A DNA stretch of 64,000 bases from Pararhizobium antarcticum (lineage in GTDB: Bacteria > Pseudomonadota > Alphaproteobacteria > Rhizobiales > Rhizobiaceae), in NCBI RefSeq assembly GCF_001885585.1, contig NZ_LSRP01000068.1:1-64000 (forward strand), written 5' to 3'. Positions 53,719 through 62,142 of the stretch are shown in pieces. A program made the translations under genes and the position numbers. The stretch's first letter is position 1. Each line of letters begins with the position of its first letter. Below the pieces are notes generated by a model. It ran no database searches. It saw nothing but the letters and a program-made list of their open reading frames with translations, and was not told where the DNA came from.

Positions 53719-53937
53719 CTATTGCCCGGATTTGATCATCTCACGAATTTTGACCGCTTTCTCGAAATGGTCTAGCGCTTTGGTTTTGATCCACCACTCG
53801 GCAGCTTCCATAAGGAGGTCGGGGTCCTCGTTCTTGTTCGCAAAGAACGCATAGAATGACAGACCCACACCTTCGCCCTTTTTCGCGATTTTGTCCTCGC
53901 AGACTGAAATTGCTTTCGCCCGTAAGCTCGGTCTCAT
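53719..53937 (-). CDS. Small conserved hypothetical protein (possibly DUF6500)
   Basis: 72 residues, highly helical, with EDKIAKKGEGVGLSFYAFFA and LLMEAAEWWIKTKALDHFEK. I believe this resembles the DUF6500 family from rhizobia, but the assignment is from memory. The codon use is more A/T-rich than that of its neighbours. It stands alone, facing the small gene at 53436. Confidence 0.6.
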   Translation of the reverse strand: MRPSLRAKAISVCEDKIAKKGEGVGLSFYAFFANKNEDPDLLMEAAEWWIKTKALDHFEKAVKIREMIKSGQ

Positions 53938-54255
53938 GGTGCCCTCTTTTTGTGCGTGACAGGCGAGCTACTATGCCTTGCTCGCTACAGGAATGCTGAC
54001 AGCCTGGACCCAAACGGGTTGTTTCGAAAGTCAAAATTAAAGCAACACTTGTTTTCCTGACTTTTGCGACAGCCGCAATGTCTGGGGGACCTTGATCGGC
54101 CAGGCTGCGTGAGCCTTTATCCCAGTGGGTTGAAGGTGCTGGTGACAAGAGGGCAATGAACGATGACCGCTGTTGGCGCAAAGCGGTCGCCCGCCCTCGA
54201 TGAAAAGGATACGCCCTCTCCGGCACTTCGTGAAATCGACTTCAACGAGAAACGA
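53938..54255. other. Intergenic region without recognisable gene
   Basis: About 320 bases with stretches that are more A/T-rich than the surroundings. Open frames here are short and overlap the racemase or small-protein genes on the other strand. No hairpin terminator, repeat or clear promoter was found. Confidence 0.5.
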
Positions 54256-54993
54256 CTATTTGTCTCTCGGCGCGAACCCCGCCATCGCCCCCAAATAGAC
54301 TTTCGCCAGCGGCGTTGCATAAGACCCGCGTTTGCTCGTCGTCAGCCGTTGCGCAATCAACGCCTCCGCCTGCTTGACCGCAGCCGAGACGCCGTCGATG
54401 ACCGGCACGCCGTAGTCTTCCTGCAGCGCGAAGGCGAGATCGGCCATGCCGGCGCAGCCGAGCACGATTGCCTCCGCGCCGTCCTCCTGCAGCGCCAGTT
54501 CGATCTGCCGACGCAGCTTGCCGATCGCGCCGGAATGCTCGTCTTCGAGTTCGAGCACCGGAATATCGGCCGCCCGCACCTTCGCCCGGCCGCCGAACCC
54601 ATAGTGCCGCGTCAGATTTTCGAGAAGCACGCGGGAACGCTCAAGCGTGGTCACGACCGTAAAACGCTGGGCCAGAAAGCCGGCCGTCACCAGCGCGGAT
54701 TCGCACAGGCCGAGAACCGGGATGCCGGCAAGCGCGCGGGCTGCATCAAGCCCGGTATCGTCGAAACAGGCGATGACGGCGGCCTGGGCACCGGCTTTTT
54801 CGCCGGCCCGGATTTCGGCCAAGAGCCCCGGCAGGGCAAGTGCCCCGTCATAATGCCCCTCGATCGAGGCAGGTCCCATCTGCGAGGTCGCAGCCATGAT
54901 CTGCGTGCCCGCGCCGGCGACAGCGCGAGCCGCTTCCGCCGCCTTGTCCGTCATGGATCGGGTGGTGTTGGGATTGACGACGAGAATGCGCAT
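54256..54993 (-). CDS. Aspartate/glutamate/hydantoin racemase-family protein
   Basis: 245 residues. Catalytic cysteines appear in VIACFDDTG (about 80) and VLGCAGMAD (about 180), the two-cysteine arrangement of this superfamily. The N terminus ILVVNPNTTRSMT is typical of the hydantoin/allantoin racemase branch. It is the last gene of an ABC transporter operon, so it probably racemises the imported compound or a product. Specificity is not fixed by sequence. Confidence 0.83.
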   Translation of the reverse strand: MRILVVNPNTTRSMTDKAAEAARAVAGAGTQIMAATSQMGPASIEGHYDGALALPGLLAEIRAGEKAGAQAAVIACFDDTGLDAARALAGIPVLGLCESALVTAGFLAQRFTVVTTLERSRVLLENLTRHYGFGGRAKVRAADIPVLELEDEHSGAIGKLRRQIELALQEDGAEAIVLGCAGMADLAFALQEDYGVPVIDGVSAAVKQAEALIAQRLTTSKRGSYATPLAKVYLGAMAGFAPRDK

Positions 54994-54998
54994 GGGGA

Positions 54999-55820
54999 TC
55001 AGAGCACCTTGGCCTGCCTGCGGCGCATGATCCAGATACCGGCCAGCGCGAGCAGAATGATCGAAAAGGAAAACAACGTCGTGACCGTGCCGAGCGCATA
55101 GAGCACCGGCGTCGTCACATTGGTGGTCATGCCGTAGATTTCGAGCGGAAGCGTGTTGTAGGTGCCCGATGTCATCAGCGTGCGCGCAAACTCGTCATAG
55201 GAAAGCGTGAAGCCGAACAGGCCGACGCCAACGAGGCTGGGTGCGATCATCGGCAAAAGCACATGCCGGAAGGTTTGCCAGGAGGACGCGCCAAGGTCGC
55301 GCGCCGCTTCCTCGTAGGACGGCGAGAAACGGTTGAACACGGCAAACATGATCAGCACGCCAAACGGCAGCGTCCAGGTCAAATGCGCGCCAAAGGCCGA
55401 GGAGTACCAGGCCGGGCGAAGTCCGAACTGCTGGAAGACGACGCCAATGCCGAGCGAAATGATGATCGAGGGCACGACGAGGCTGGCGACCGTCAGGTAA
55501 AACAGCGTCGTCGATCCCCGGAACTTGTGGCGGAAGGCAAGCCCGGCGAGCAGCGACACCACGACGTTGACGATCATCACCATCACGCCGAGCGAGAAGG
55601 AGCGCTTGAACGAAGCCCCGAAATCGCCAACCGCCTGCTGTTCGAACAGGTTGAAGAACCAGTGCACGGAAAAACCGTTGAGCGGGAAGGTCAGGCCGCC
55701 GTTCGGTCCCTGGAACGACAGGATGAAGACGGCGGACAGCGGCCCATAGAGAAACAGTACGAAGAGCGTGAAGAAGGCCGCCAGAACGTAGAATTCGAGG
55801 GTGCGTTTTTCGTGGCTCAT
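54999..55820 (-). CDS. ABC transporter permease, PotC-like
   Basis: 273 residues, six membrane segments, EAA loop EEAARDLGASSWQTFRHVLL near 175-194. One base separates its start from the stop of the upstream permease gene, and five bases separate it from the racemase gene, consistent with one operon. Confidence 0.9.
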   Translation of the reverse strand: MSHEKRTLEFYVLAAFFTLFVLFLYGPLSAVFILSFQGPNGGLTFPLNGFSVHWFFNLFEQQAVGDFGASFKRSFSLGVMVMIVNVVVSLLAGLAFRHKFRGSTTLFYLTVASLVVPSIIISLGIGVVFQQFGLRPAWYSSAFGAHLTWTLPFGVLIMFAVFNRFSPSYEEAARDLGASSWQTFRHVLLPMIAPSLVGVGLFGFTLSYDEFARTLMTSGTYNTLPLEIYGMTTNVTTPVLYALGTVTTLFSFSIILLALAGIWIMRRRQAKVL

Positions 55821-55821
55821 C

Positions 55822-56733
55822 TCACAGTTCCTTGCGGATATCGACGACGCGCAGGATGGCCGCGACCATCAGCAGCACGATGATCAAAAGCACCACGGCA
55901 TTGGCGGCAGCGGCCGGATATTGCAGCAGCGACATCTGGTTCTTCATCATCAGCGCGACCGATGCGCTCTGCCCGCCGGACATGACCTGCACCGTCGAGA
56001 AATCCGCCATGACCAGCGTCACGACAAAGATCGAACCGATCGCCATGCCGGGCTTGGCCAGCGGAATGATGACGTTCCAGAGGATCTGCCAGCTCGTGGC
56101 ACCGGCATCGCGGGCCGCCTCGATCAGCGATTTGTCGATGCGCATCAGCGTGTTGAAGATCGGTGTGACCATGAACAGCGTGTTGAGATGGACCATGGCA
56201 AGGACAACGGCAAAATCGGAATAGAGCAGCCATTCGATCGGCACCGGGATGATGCCCATGTCGACCAGCGTCGAATTGACGAGGCCGTTGCGGCCGAGAA
56301 CCGGTATCCAGGAGATCATTCGGATGATGTTCGACGTCAGGAAGGGCACGGTGCAGACCAGAAACAGCACCATCTGCATGGTCGTCGTGCGGACGTGGAA
56401 AGCAAGGAAATAGGCGACCCAGAAACCGATTGCGAGCGTCAGGCCCCAGACCATTGCGGTGTATTTCAGCGTGTTGAGATAGGTCTTCCACGTGACCCAG
56501 GAGCCGAGCGTCTCGACATAGTTCAGCGTCATGAAATCCGGATAGAGCCCGGCGAAATCATAGTCCCAGAAGCTGACGATCGCGATCGTCAGGATCGGCA
56601 AGAGGAAAAAGAAACCGAGGATCAGCGCCAGCGGCGCCGCCTGCAGCCAGGCGATTGCCGCCTCCGGCATGCGGAAGCCACGGGTGCGGGCCGGCGCCGG
56701 CTCGGTCGTTTCTGGCGTTAGGACTGTCGACAC
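55822..56733 (-). CDS. ABC transporter permease, PotB-like
   Basis: 303 residues, six membrane segments and EAA loop IEAARDAGATSWQILWNVII near 208-227. Preceded by a proline/threonine-rich cytoplasmic N terminus. It is separated from the binding protein gene by a RIME-like repeat. Confidence 0.9.
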   Translation of the reverse strand: MSTVLTPETTEPAPARTRGFRMPEAAIAWLQAAPLALILGFFFLLPILTIAIVSFWDYDFAGLYPDFMTLNYVETLGSWVTWKTYLNTLKYTAMVWGLTLAIGFWVAYFLAFHVRTTTMQMVLFLVCTVPFLTSNIIRMISWIPVLGRNGLVNSTLVDMGIIPVPIEWLLYSDFAVVLAMVHLNTLFMVTPIFNTLMRIDKSLIEAARDAGATSWQILWNVIIPLAKPGMAIGSIFVVTLVMADFSTVQVMSGGQSASVALMMKNQMSLLQYPAAAANAVVLLIIVLLMVAAILRVVDIRKEL

Positions 56734-56822
56734 CGATGGGCCTCCGGGGTGAATTCTTCGCTGTTGGACTTCGGGTCACAATCGGCGACGCTGCCTCGAA
56801 AGCTGCAGCGTTCTCGATCGAT

Positions 56823-56947
56823 CCCTCCCCCTCGTGGGGAGGGTGACCCGAAGGGTCGGGAGGGGGTTTCTTCGGTACAGAAGCCCCTCCCCAACCCTCC
56901 CCACAAAGGGGAGGGAGTGACGCCACCGTCTCCCCGGCGGGGAGACG
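56823..56947. repeat. RIME-like mosaic repeat with three hairpins
   Basis: Stems at 56823-56830/56836-56843, 56895-56902/56908-56915 and 56927-56935/56939-56947, joined by GTGACCCGAAGGG-type linkers shared with the repeat at 9504. The middle part matches the fragment at 1-30. It lies inside a transporter operon, between binding protein and permease genes, where it could lower expression of the downstream genes. Confidence 0.75.
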
Positions 56948-56954
56948 ACAGATC

Positions 56955-58262
56955 TTACGCCGCGATGAATTCGTTCCAGCGGCGCACCATGTAGCGGTCC
57001 TCGTCCATGACCGAGTTCCAGCAGGCGACCTTGCCCATGCGCTCTTCGAACGAGCCGCCATCGCGCACCGCGCCGGCCTTCTCCATGACCTTGCCTTCCG
57101 GAGACATGATGTCGCCTGCAGCCGGCTTGCCTTCGATCCAGTAGCCCCATTCGTCGGCCGACATGAATTCCTTGGCGGTGTCCATGGCAGCGGAGTAGTA
57201 GCCCTGGCGGTTGAGATAGCCGCCGACCCAGCCGGACGTGTACCAGTTGATGTACTCATAGGCGGCGTCGAGCTGCGCACCCTCGAGGTGGGCGGCAAGA
57301 CCAAGACCACCACCCCAGGAGCGATAGCCTTCTTTGAGCGGCTGGTACTTGCAGGCGATGCCTTTCGAGCGGACGGCGGCCACGGCCGGCGACCACATCG
57401 ACTGGATGACGACTTCGCCTGATGCCATCAGGTTGACCGATTCATCGAACGACTTCCAGAAGGCGCGGAACTGCCCGTCCTGCTTGGCCTTGATCAGGAA
57501 GTCGATCGTCGTGTCGATTTCCGCCGTGGTCATGTTGCCCTTGTCGGCATATTTGATGATGCCCATGGCTTCGCAGATCATCGCCGCATCCATGATGCCG
57601 ATCGAGGGAATGTTGAGGATCGAGGTCTTGCCCTTGAAGGCCGGGTCCATGATATCGGCCCAGGAGGTGATCTCGCGGCCGACGAGGTCGGGGCGGATGC
57701 CGAGCGTGTCGGCGTTGTAGATGGTCGGAACCATCGTGAACAGTTCGGTTTCGCCCTTGGCAAAGGTCTTGTCGCCGGCCTTTTCGACATAACCGACCGT
57801 GTGCGGCGCCGTGCCCTGCGCAATCACGCTGTCCGGCGTCAGCTTGCCGGTTTTGAACAGCGGCACGATCTTGTCGTAATATTTCAGCTTCTTGATATCC
57901 ATCGGCTGGATGACGCCGGCCGGAAATACCTTCTTGAGGATCCAGTATTCGATGTCGGCGATGTCGTAACTGTCCGGCTGGGTGACGGCGCGCTGGGCGG
58001 CCGCATCCGAATCCGTTGCCGTCATTTCGAGCGTGATGCCGAGGTCGGCCTTGCACTTCTCGGCGATGGCATTGATGTTCGAAACGCCGGTGCCGAACTG
58101 GCGCAGCGTGATCGGGTTCTGTGCCCAGATCGTCGGGAAGCCCGTGACCAGGCCGGAGCCGATGATGGCACCGGTTGCGGCGGCGCCGGTCTTCAGCAAT
58201 GTGCGGCGCGAGAGGCCCGCAGTCGTCTTGGTCGTCTTGGTCGTCTTGGTTTCTTCTGTCAT
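56955..58262 (-). CDS. ABC transporter substrate-binding protein with Tat signal
   Basis: 435 residues, PotD/PotF-like periplasmic binding protein. The N terminus contains the twin-arginine motif SRRTLLK (about 18-24), so the folded protein is exported by Tat. A three-fold 9-bp repeat coding Lys-Thr-Thr lies before it (58222-58248). Binding-protein features include NINAIAEKC, WAFWKSFDES-like FRAFWKSFDES, and IQSMWSPAVAA. Polyamine or another cationic nitrogen compound is the expected ligand. Confidence 0.87.
   Translation of the reverse strand: MTEETKTTKTTKTTAGLSRRTLLKTGAAATGAIIGSGLVTGFPTIWAQNPITLRQFGTGVSNINAIAEKCKADLGITLEMTATDSDAAAQRAVTQPDSYDIADIEYWILKKVFPAGVIQPMDIKKLKYYDKIVPLFKTGKLTPDSVIAQGTAPHTVGYVEKAGDKTFAKGETELFTMVPTIYNADTLGIRPDLVGREITSWADIMDPAFKGKTSILNIPSIGIMDAAMICEAMGIIKYADKGNMTTAEIDTTIDFLIKAKQDGQFRAFWKSFDESVNLMASGEVVIQSMWSPAVAAVRSKGIACKYQPLKEGYRSWGGGLGLAAHLEGAQLDAAYEYINWYTSGWVGGYLNRQGYYSAAMDTAKEFMSADEWGYWIEGKPAAGDIMSPEGKVMEKAGAVRDGGSFEERMGKVACWNSVMDEDRYMVRRWNEFIAA
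58222..58248 (-). repeat. Three 9-bp tandem repeats in the signal region
   Basis: GTCGTCTTG (plus strand) occurs three times in tandem, coding Lys-Thr-Thr repeats ahead of the Tat motif. Such repeats can change copy number without shifting the frame. Confidence 0.7.
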
Positions 58263-58286
58263 GTCCGTTCCCTTTTTATGTGTTGA

Positions 58287-59375
58287 TCAGGCGGTAACGC
58301 GGCCGAGCAGGATGACATCCTCCTCCGCCCAACTCAGAGAGACCGCATCGCCGACGGCGACGGGTTTGGCGTAGAAACTGCTGTCGCCGACGATCACGGT
58401 AAAATCGTCGCTGCCGGCACCGATGACGGTGATCTTCACCGAGGCGCCGCGATATTCGATATTGGAGACGATGCCGTTGAAGCCGAGCCCCGGTGCCGAG
58501 GCCGGCTCGATGCGCACCCGGTCAGTGCGGATGCCGAGATCAACAGGCGCGCCGGGTTCCTGCGGATCGCCATGGACCGCAAATGTCAGGCCTTCAGGCA
58601 CCTCCATCACGACCTTGCCCTCCGCGCTCGAAACGGCGCGGCCGGTCAGAACGTTGTGGTCGCCCATGAAGCGCGCCACGAAAGCAGTGGCCGGCCGCTC
58701 GAACACCTCGCGCGGCGGCGCAGCCTGCTCGATCCGGCCGTCATTCATGACGACGACGAGATCGGCCAGCGCCATCGCCTCTTCCTGGCTGTGGGTGACG
58801 TGCACGAAGGTGATGCCGAGGGTCTTCTGGAGCTTCTTCAGTTCCGCCCGCATGCGGATTTTCAGGAATGGGTCGAGAGCCGAAAGCGGTTCGTCGAGCA
58901 GAAGCGCTTCCGGATCGGTGATCAGCGCCCGGGCGAGCGCCACGCGTTGCTGCTGGCCGCCGGACAGTTGGGCCGGCCGGCGATTGGCATAGGCCTCCAT
59001 CTGCATCAGTTTGAGCATGTCGAGCGCCTTTGCCCGGCGCTCCGCCTTCTCCACGCCTTTCATCTTCAGGCTGAAAGCGACATTGTCGACCAAGTCGAGA
59101 TGCGGAAACAGCGCATAGGACTGGAACATCATTGCCGTGCCGCGCTTGGCCGGCGGAAAATCCGTGACAACCGTATTGCCAAGCCTGACATCACCGAGCG
59201 AGATGCTTTCATGACCGGCGATCATCCGCAGCGTCGAGGATTTGCCGCAGCCGGAGGGACCGAGCAGGCAGCAATAGCTGCCGGCCGGAATCTTCAGGCT
59301 GATCGCATGCACGGCCGTGGTATTGCCGTAGATCTTTGAAACGGAGACAATGTCGATCTCGGAGGCTTTGGACAT
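58287..59375 (-). CDS. ABC transporter ATP-binding protein, PotA-like
   Basis: 362 residues. Walker A GPSGCGKSS near 38-46, signature LSGGQQQR, Walker B LLLDEPLSALD, switch VTHSQEEAM (serine instead of the usual aspartate after the histidine) and a C-terminal TOBE domain. First gene of the operon ATPase, binding protein, PotB, PotC, racemase. Divergent from the GntR gene at 59650. Confidence 0.9.
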   Translation of the reverse strand: MSKASEIDIVSVSKIYGNTTAVHAISLKIPAGSYCCLLGPSGCGKSSTLRMIAGHESISLGDVRLGNTVVTDFPPAKRGTAMMFQSYALFPHLDLVDNVAFSLKMKGVEKAERRAKALDMLKLMQMEAYANRRPAQLSGGQQQRVALARALITDPEALLLDEPLSALDPFLKIRMRAELKKLQKTLGITFVHVTHSQEEAMALADLVVVMNDGRIEQAAPPREVFERPATAFVARFMGDHNVLTGRAVSSAEGKVVMEVPEGLTFAVHGDPQEPGAPVDLGIRTDRVRIEPASAPGLGFNGIVSNIEYRGASVKITVIGAGSDDFTVIVGDSSFYAKPVAVGDAVSLSWAEEDVILLGRVTA

Positions 59376-59550
59376 GAAGACTGTTCCCTATTATTGGAAA
59401 CAGACAAAGCATCAAGCGTGCCAGTTGCGGGCTTAAGCGTTAAACCACTGAAATTAAACGGATCGAGAAAATGTGTCCGGTTCTCCACCGACAGTATCCC
59501 GATTTTGCACTGCCCATAATTTGAGCGTTTTGTTTTCAATGAAGGCAGTT

Positions 59551-59562
59551 ATTGTATACAAT
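59551..59562. promoter_or_regulatory. GntR operator palindrome ATTGTATACAAT
   Basis: A perfect 12-bp palindrome between divergent starts 59375 and 59650. TTGTATACAA-type sequences are known targets of GntR-family regulators of the FadR/VanR group. Placed to control both the transporter operon and the regulator. Confidence 0.65.
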
Positions 59563-59649
59563 ACAGACGGCAGAATGCCGACAAAATCCCGGTTAACTTT
59601 GGCCGGCATCTGCGCTAAGAGTGACGCATCGAACTGGAATACGACGACG

Positions 59650-60360
59650 ATGACGACTGCCGGAAAATCCATCTTCAGCGACGAGGGCGCCGATGTCAGC
59701 GCTCACCATATCCGCGTCGCCATCCGCGATGCAATCGTCGAGCGTCGGCTGGCACCCGGCACGAAGCTGACGGAAACCGATGTCGGCACTCTCTTCAACG
59801 TCAGTCGCACGCTGGTCCGCGGCGCCTTGCAGGCGCTTTCCTATGAAGGTCTCGTTCATGTCGAGAAAAACCGTGGCGCCTTCGTTGCCCACCCCTCTCC
59901 CGAGGAAGCCCGCCAGATCTTTGCCACCCGCCGGCTGATAGAGCCCGGTATCGTGACCGAGGCGATGAAGCACATCACGCCAAAGGATGTGTCGGACCTT
60001 CGGGATCTGCTGGCGGCGGAGGAAAGGCTGACTGTCGAACGCGGCCAGTCGGCGCGTCGGGCCGAAATCAAGGCGTCTGGCGATTTTCACCTGGCACTGT
60101 CGGCAATTGCACGAAACGCCATCATGCTGCGCTTCATGGACGAACTGGTCGCCCGATCCTCCCTGGTCATCGCGCTCTACGGGCAGTCCAGCATCTCGAG
60201 CTGCGGCCACAACGATCACCGCGACATTGTCGAGGCACTGGAAGCGCGCGATCAGGCCCTGGCCTGCCGGTTGATGCTGCATCATATCGATCATATCGAG
60301 GCCGATCTCGACCTTCGCATCAAGAAGGGCGCGGACCTCAAGGAAGCGCTCAATCTCTGA
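59650..60360 (+). CDS. GntR-family regulator, FCD type
   Basis: 236 residues from ATG 59650; upstream in-frame starts (59539, 59575) fall close to or before the operator and are less likely. Helix-turn-helix with LTETDVGTLFNVSRTLVRGAL near 45-65, then an FCD domain with FHLALSAIARN. Likely repressor of the divergent ABC/racemase operon through the palindrome at 59551. Confidence 0.85.
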   Translation: MTTAGKSIFSDEGADVSAHHIRVAIRDAIVERRLAPGTKLTETDVGTLFNVSRTLVRGALQALSYEGLVHVEKNRGAFVAHPSPEEARQIFATRRLIEPGIVTEAMKHITPKDVSDLRDLLAAEERLTVERGQSARRAEIKASGDFHLALSAIARNAIMLRFMDELVARSSLVIALYGQSSISSCGHNDHRDIVEALEARDQALACRLMLHHIDHIEADLDLRIKKGADLKEALNL

Positions 60361-60536
60361 CACCTGCCGTCAGCGCGGATCGCCCGGCGGGCACAGTGGG
60401 AGTTGCCCGGAACCGCCTGTCGGGAGAACAATATTTCCCTTTATAAACAGATACAAACACATGAAAAATCGGCGGAACCAAATGCCCGTCGCCGCGTTTC
60501 TCGCTCGCCTATTTGTAATGCAAGGACGAGAAGATC

Positions 60537-60773
60537 GTGAGCTACAAGAGTTTCCCAAATCCCATCCGCATCATCATCCGCAGCAGCCAGGAACTCATCA
60601 TAGCAACCGCATGGGACGCCGTCGAGTTTCTGCGCAACTGGCCGGCATGCAGGGACCGGGCCTACCGTCGCGCCCTGCAGCATTGCCTTGACGCACTGGA
60701 CGGCATCACGAGCCCGAAGAAGGCCCATGCCGCTTTTGCCGATGCCGCGCGTCAGGCGGGCATACTGGCATGA
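60537..60773 (+). CDS. DUF982 small protein
   Basis: 78 residues, DUF982 family, a group almost confined to rhizobia and relatives, recognised from the span ATAWDAVEFL and RALQHCLDALDG. The GTG start has purine-rich AAGGACGAGAAG upstream. An A/T-rich promoter-like stretch (TTTATAAACAGATAC) is at 60439-60453. Function unknown. Confidence 0.78.
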   Translation: MSYKSFPNPIRIIIRSSQELIIATAWDAVEFLRNWPACRDRAYRRALQHCLDALDGITSPKKAHAAFADAARQAGILA

Positions 60774-60960
60774 AACGCACAACCGGGCACTAACGCGCGC
60801 GCCGCACGACAAGGTGCCGACCACACCGCCCGAACGTCCGATTGCCATTGCCAAACGCCCGCCCCATATCCCGGCGGGAGTTTTCGCGTGTAAATTTGAA
60901 AGGCGAAAAACGCAGAGATGGGCTTGCCGTTCCCAAAAACGCGAATATACTCAGGAATAA

Positions 60961-60982
60961 TTATTTCCACAGAGTGAAATAA
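60961..60982. promoter_or_regulatory. Inverted repeat before the dmm operon
   Basis: TTATTTC (60961-60967) and GAAATAA (60976-60982) are perfect inverses with an 8-base spacer, directly before the ribosome site of the first dmm gene. Candidate operator for an unseen regulator. Confidence 0.5.
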
Positions 60983-60998
60983 ATCAAGGGAACTGATC

Positions 60999-62132
60999 AT
61001 GGCACTGAGCTGGCGTTTTTCTGCCCTCGCCGACAGGCATCGGGCACTGGGGTCCAACCTTGAGGACTGGAGCGGCATGGGAACCGCCTGGACTTACGAC
61101 AAGGACATCTCCGCTGAACACATCGCCGTGCGCACCAAGGCAGGCATCATGGACGTGTCGGGCCTGAAGAAGGTTCACCTCGTCGGGCCGCATGCCATTG
61201 CCATTCTCGAATACATTACCACCCGCGACATGACCAAGGTCTATCCCGGCAAGTCGGTCTATGCCTGCATGCTCAACGATCGCGGCCATTTCACAGATGA
61301 CTGCATCGTCTACCGCACCGGCCCGAATGCCTGGATGCTGGTGCACGGCTCGGGCACCGGCTCCGAGGAAATCGCCAAGCAGGCCGTTGGCCGCAACTGC
61401 GCCGTGCTGTTCGACGACGATCTGCATGACCTGTCGCTGCAGGGCCCGCTGGCCGTCGACTATCTCGAAAAATACGTGCCCGGCATTCGCGACCTCAAAT
61501 ATTTCCATCACATGCAGACGACCCTGTTCGGCGCGCCGGTGATGATCTCGCGCACCGGCTATACCGGCGAGCGCGGCTACGAGATTTTCGTGCGCGGCCA
61601 GGATGCCGGCCTGGTCTGGGACCGCATCGTCGACGAAGGCAAGGACATCGGCATCATCCCCGTCTGCTTCAGCGTGCTCGACATGCTGCGCGTCGAGAGC
61701 TACCTCCTGTTCTACCCCTACGACAATTCGCAGATGTATCCCTTCGCCGACGAGCAGCCCGGCGACAGCCTCTGGGAACTCGGGCTCGATTTCACCGTCA
61801 GCCCCGGCAAGACCGGCTTTCGTGGGGCGGAAGAACATGCCCGCCTGAAGGGCAAGGAGCGCTTCAAGATTTTCGGCCTTCTGGTCGAGGCCGATGGCCC
61901 GACCGATCTCGGCGACGAGGTCTGGGCCGACGGCAGGAAAGTCGGCACCATCACCTGCCCTTCCTATTCGAAACTGACCAATCGCTCGATGGCCATCATG
62001 CGCGTCGATGTTCCCTATGCTGTCCAGGGCACGAAACTCGAGGTGAAGGGGAAGACCGTCAACGCGCCGGCGATCGCCCACACCATCACCTTCGACGATC
62101 CGAAAAAGACAAAACGGACGGCGCAGGGCTGA
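60999..62132 (+). CDS. dmmD: GcvT-family protein of dimethylamine metabolism (DmmD-like)
   Basis: 377 residues, aminomethyltransferase fold with AGIMDVSGLKKVHLVG (about 48-63), LSLQGPLAVDYL and SRTGYTGERGYEIFV. It is the first gene of a four-gene cluster whose order (GcvT-like, DmmA-like, reductase, heme-type DUF3445 protein) matches the dmmDABC set described for methylamine-using marine bacteria. It would bind tetrahydrofolate and capture the formaldehyde-level carbon released when dimethylamine is demethylated. AAGGGAA precedes the ATG. Confidence 0.8.
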   Translation: MALSWRFSALADRHRALGSNLEDWSGMGTAWTYDKDISAEHIAVRTKAGIMDVSGLKKVHLVGPHAIAILEYITTRDMTKVYPGKSVYACMLNDRGHFTDDCIVYRTGPNAWMLVHGSGTGSEEIAKQAVGRNCAVLFDDDLHDLSLQGPLAVDYLEKYVPGIRDLKYFHHMQTTLFGAPVMISRTGYTGERGYEIFVRGQDAGLVWDRIVDEGKDIGIIPVCFSVLDMLRVESYLLFYPYDNSQMYPFADEQPGDSLWELGLDFTVSPGKTGFRGAEEHARLKGKERFKIFGLLVEADGPTDLGDEVWADGRKVGTITCPSYSKLTNRSMAIMRVDVPYAVQGTKLEVKGKTVNAPAIAHTITFDDPKKTKRTAQG

Positions 62133-62142
62133 GGACATCAGC

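Noticed and set aside
60688-60960. 90-codon frame after the DUF982 gene
   Set aside because: It overlaps the DUF982 gene in another frame, has no ribosome site and a proline/arginine-rich composition.
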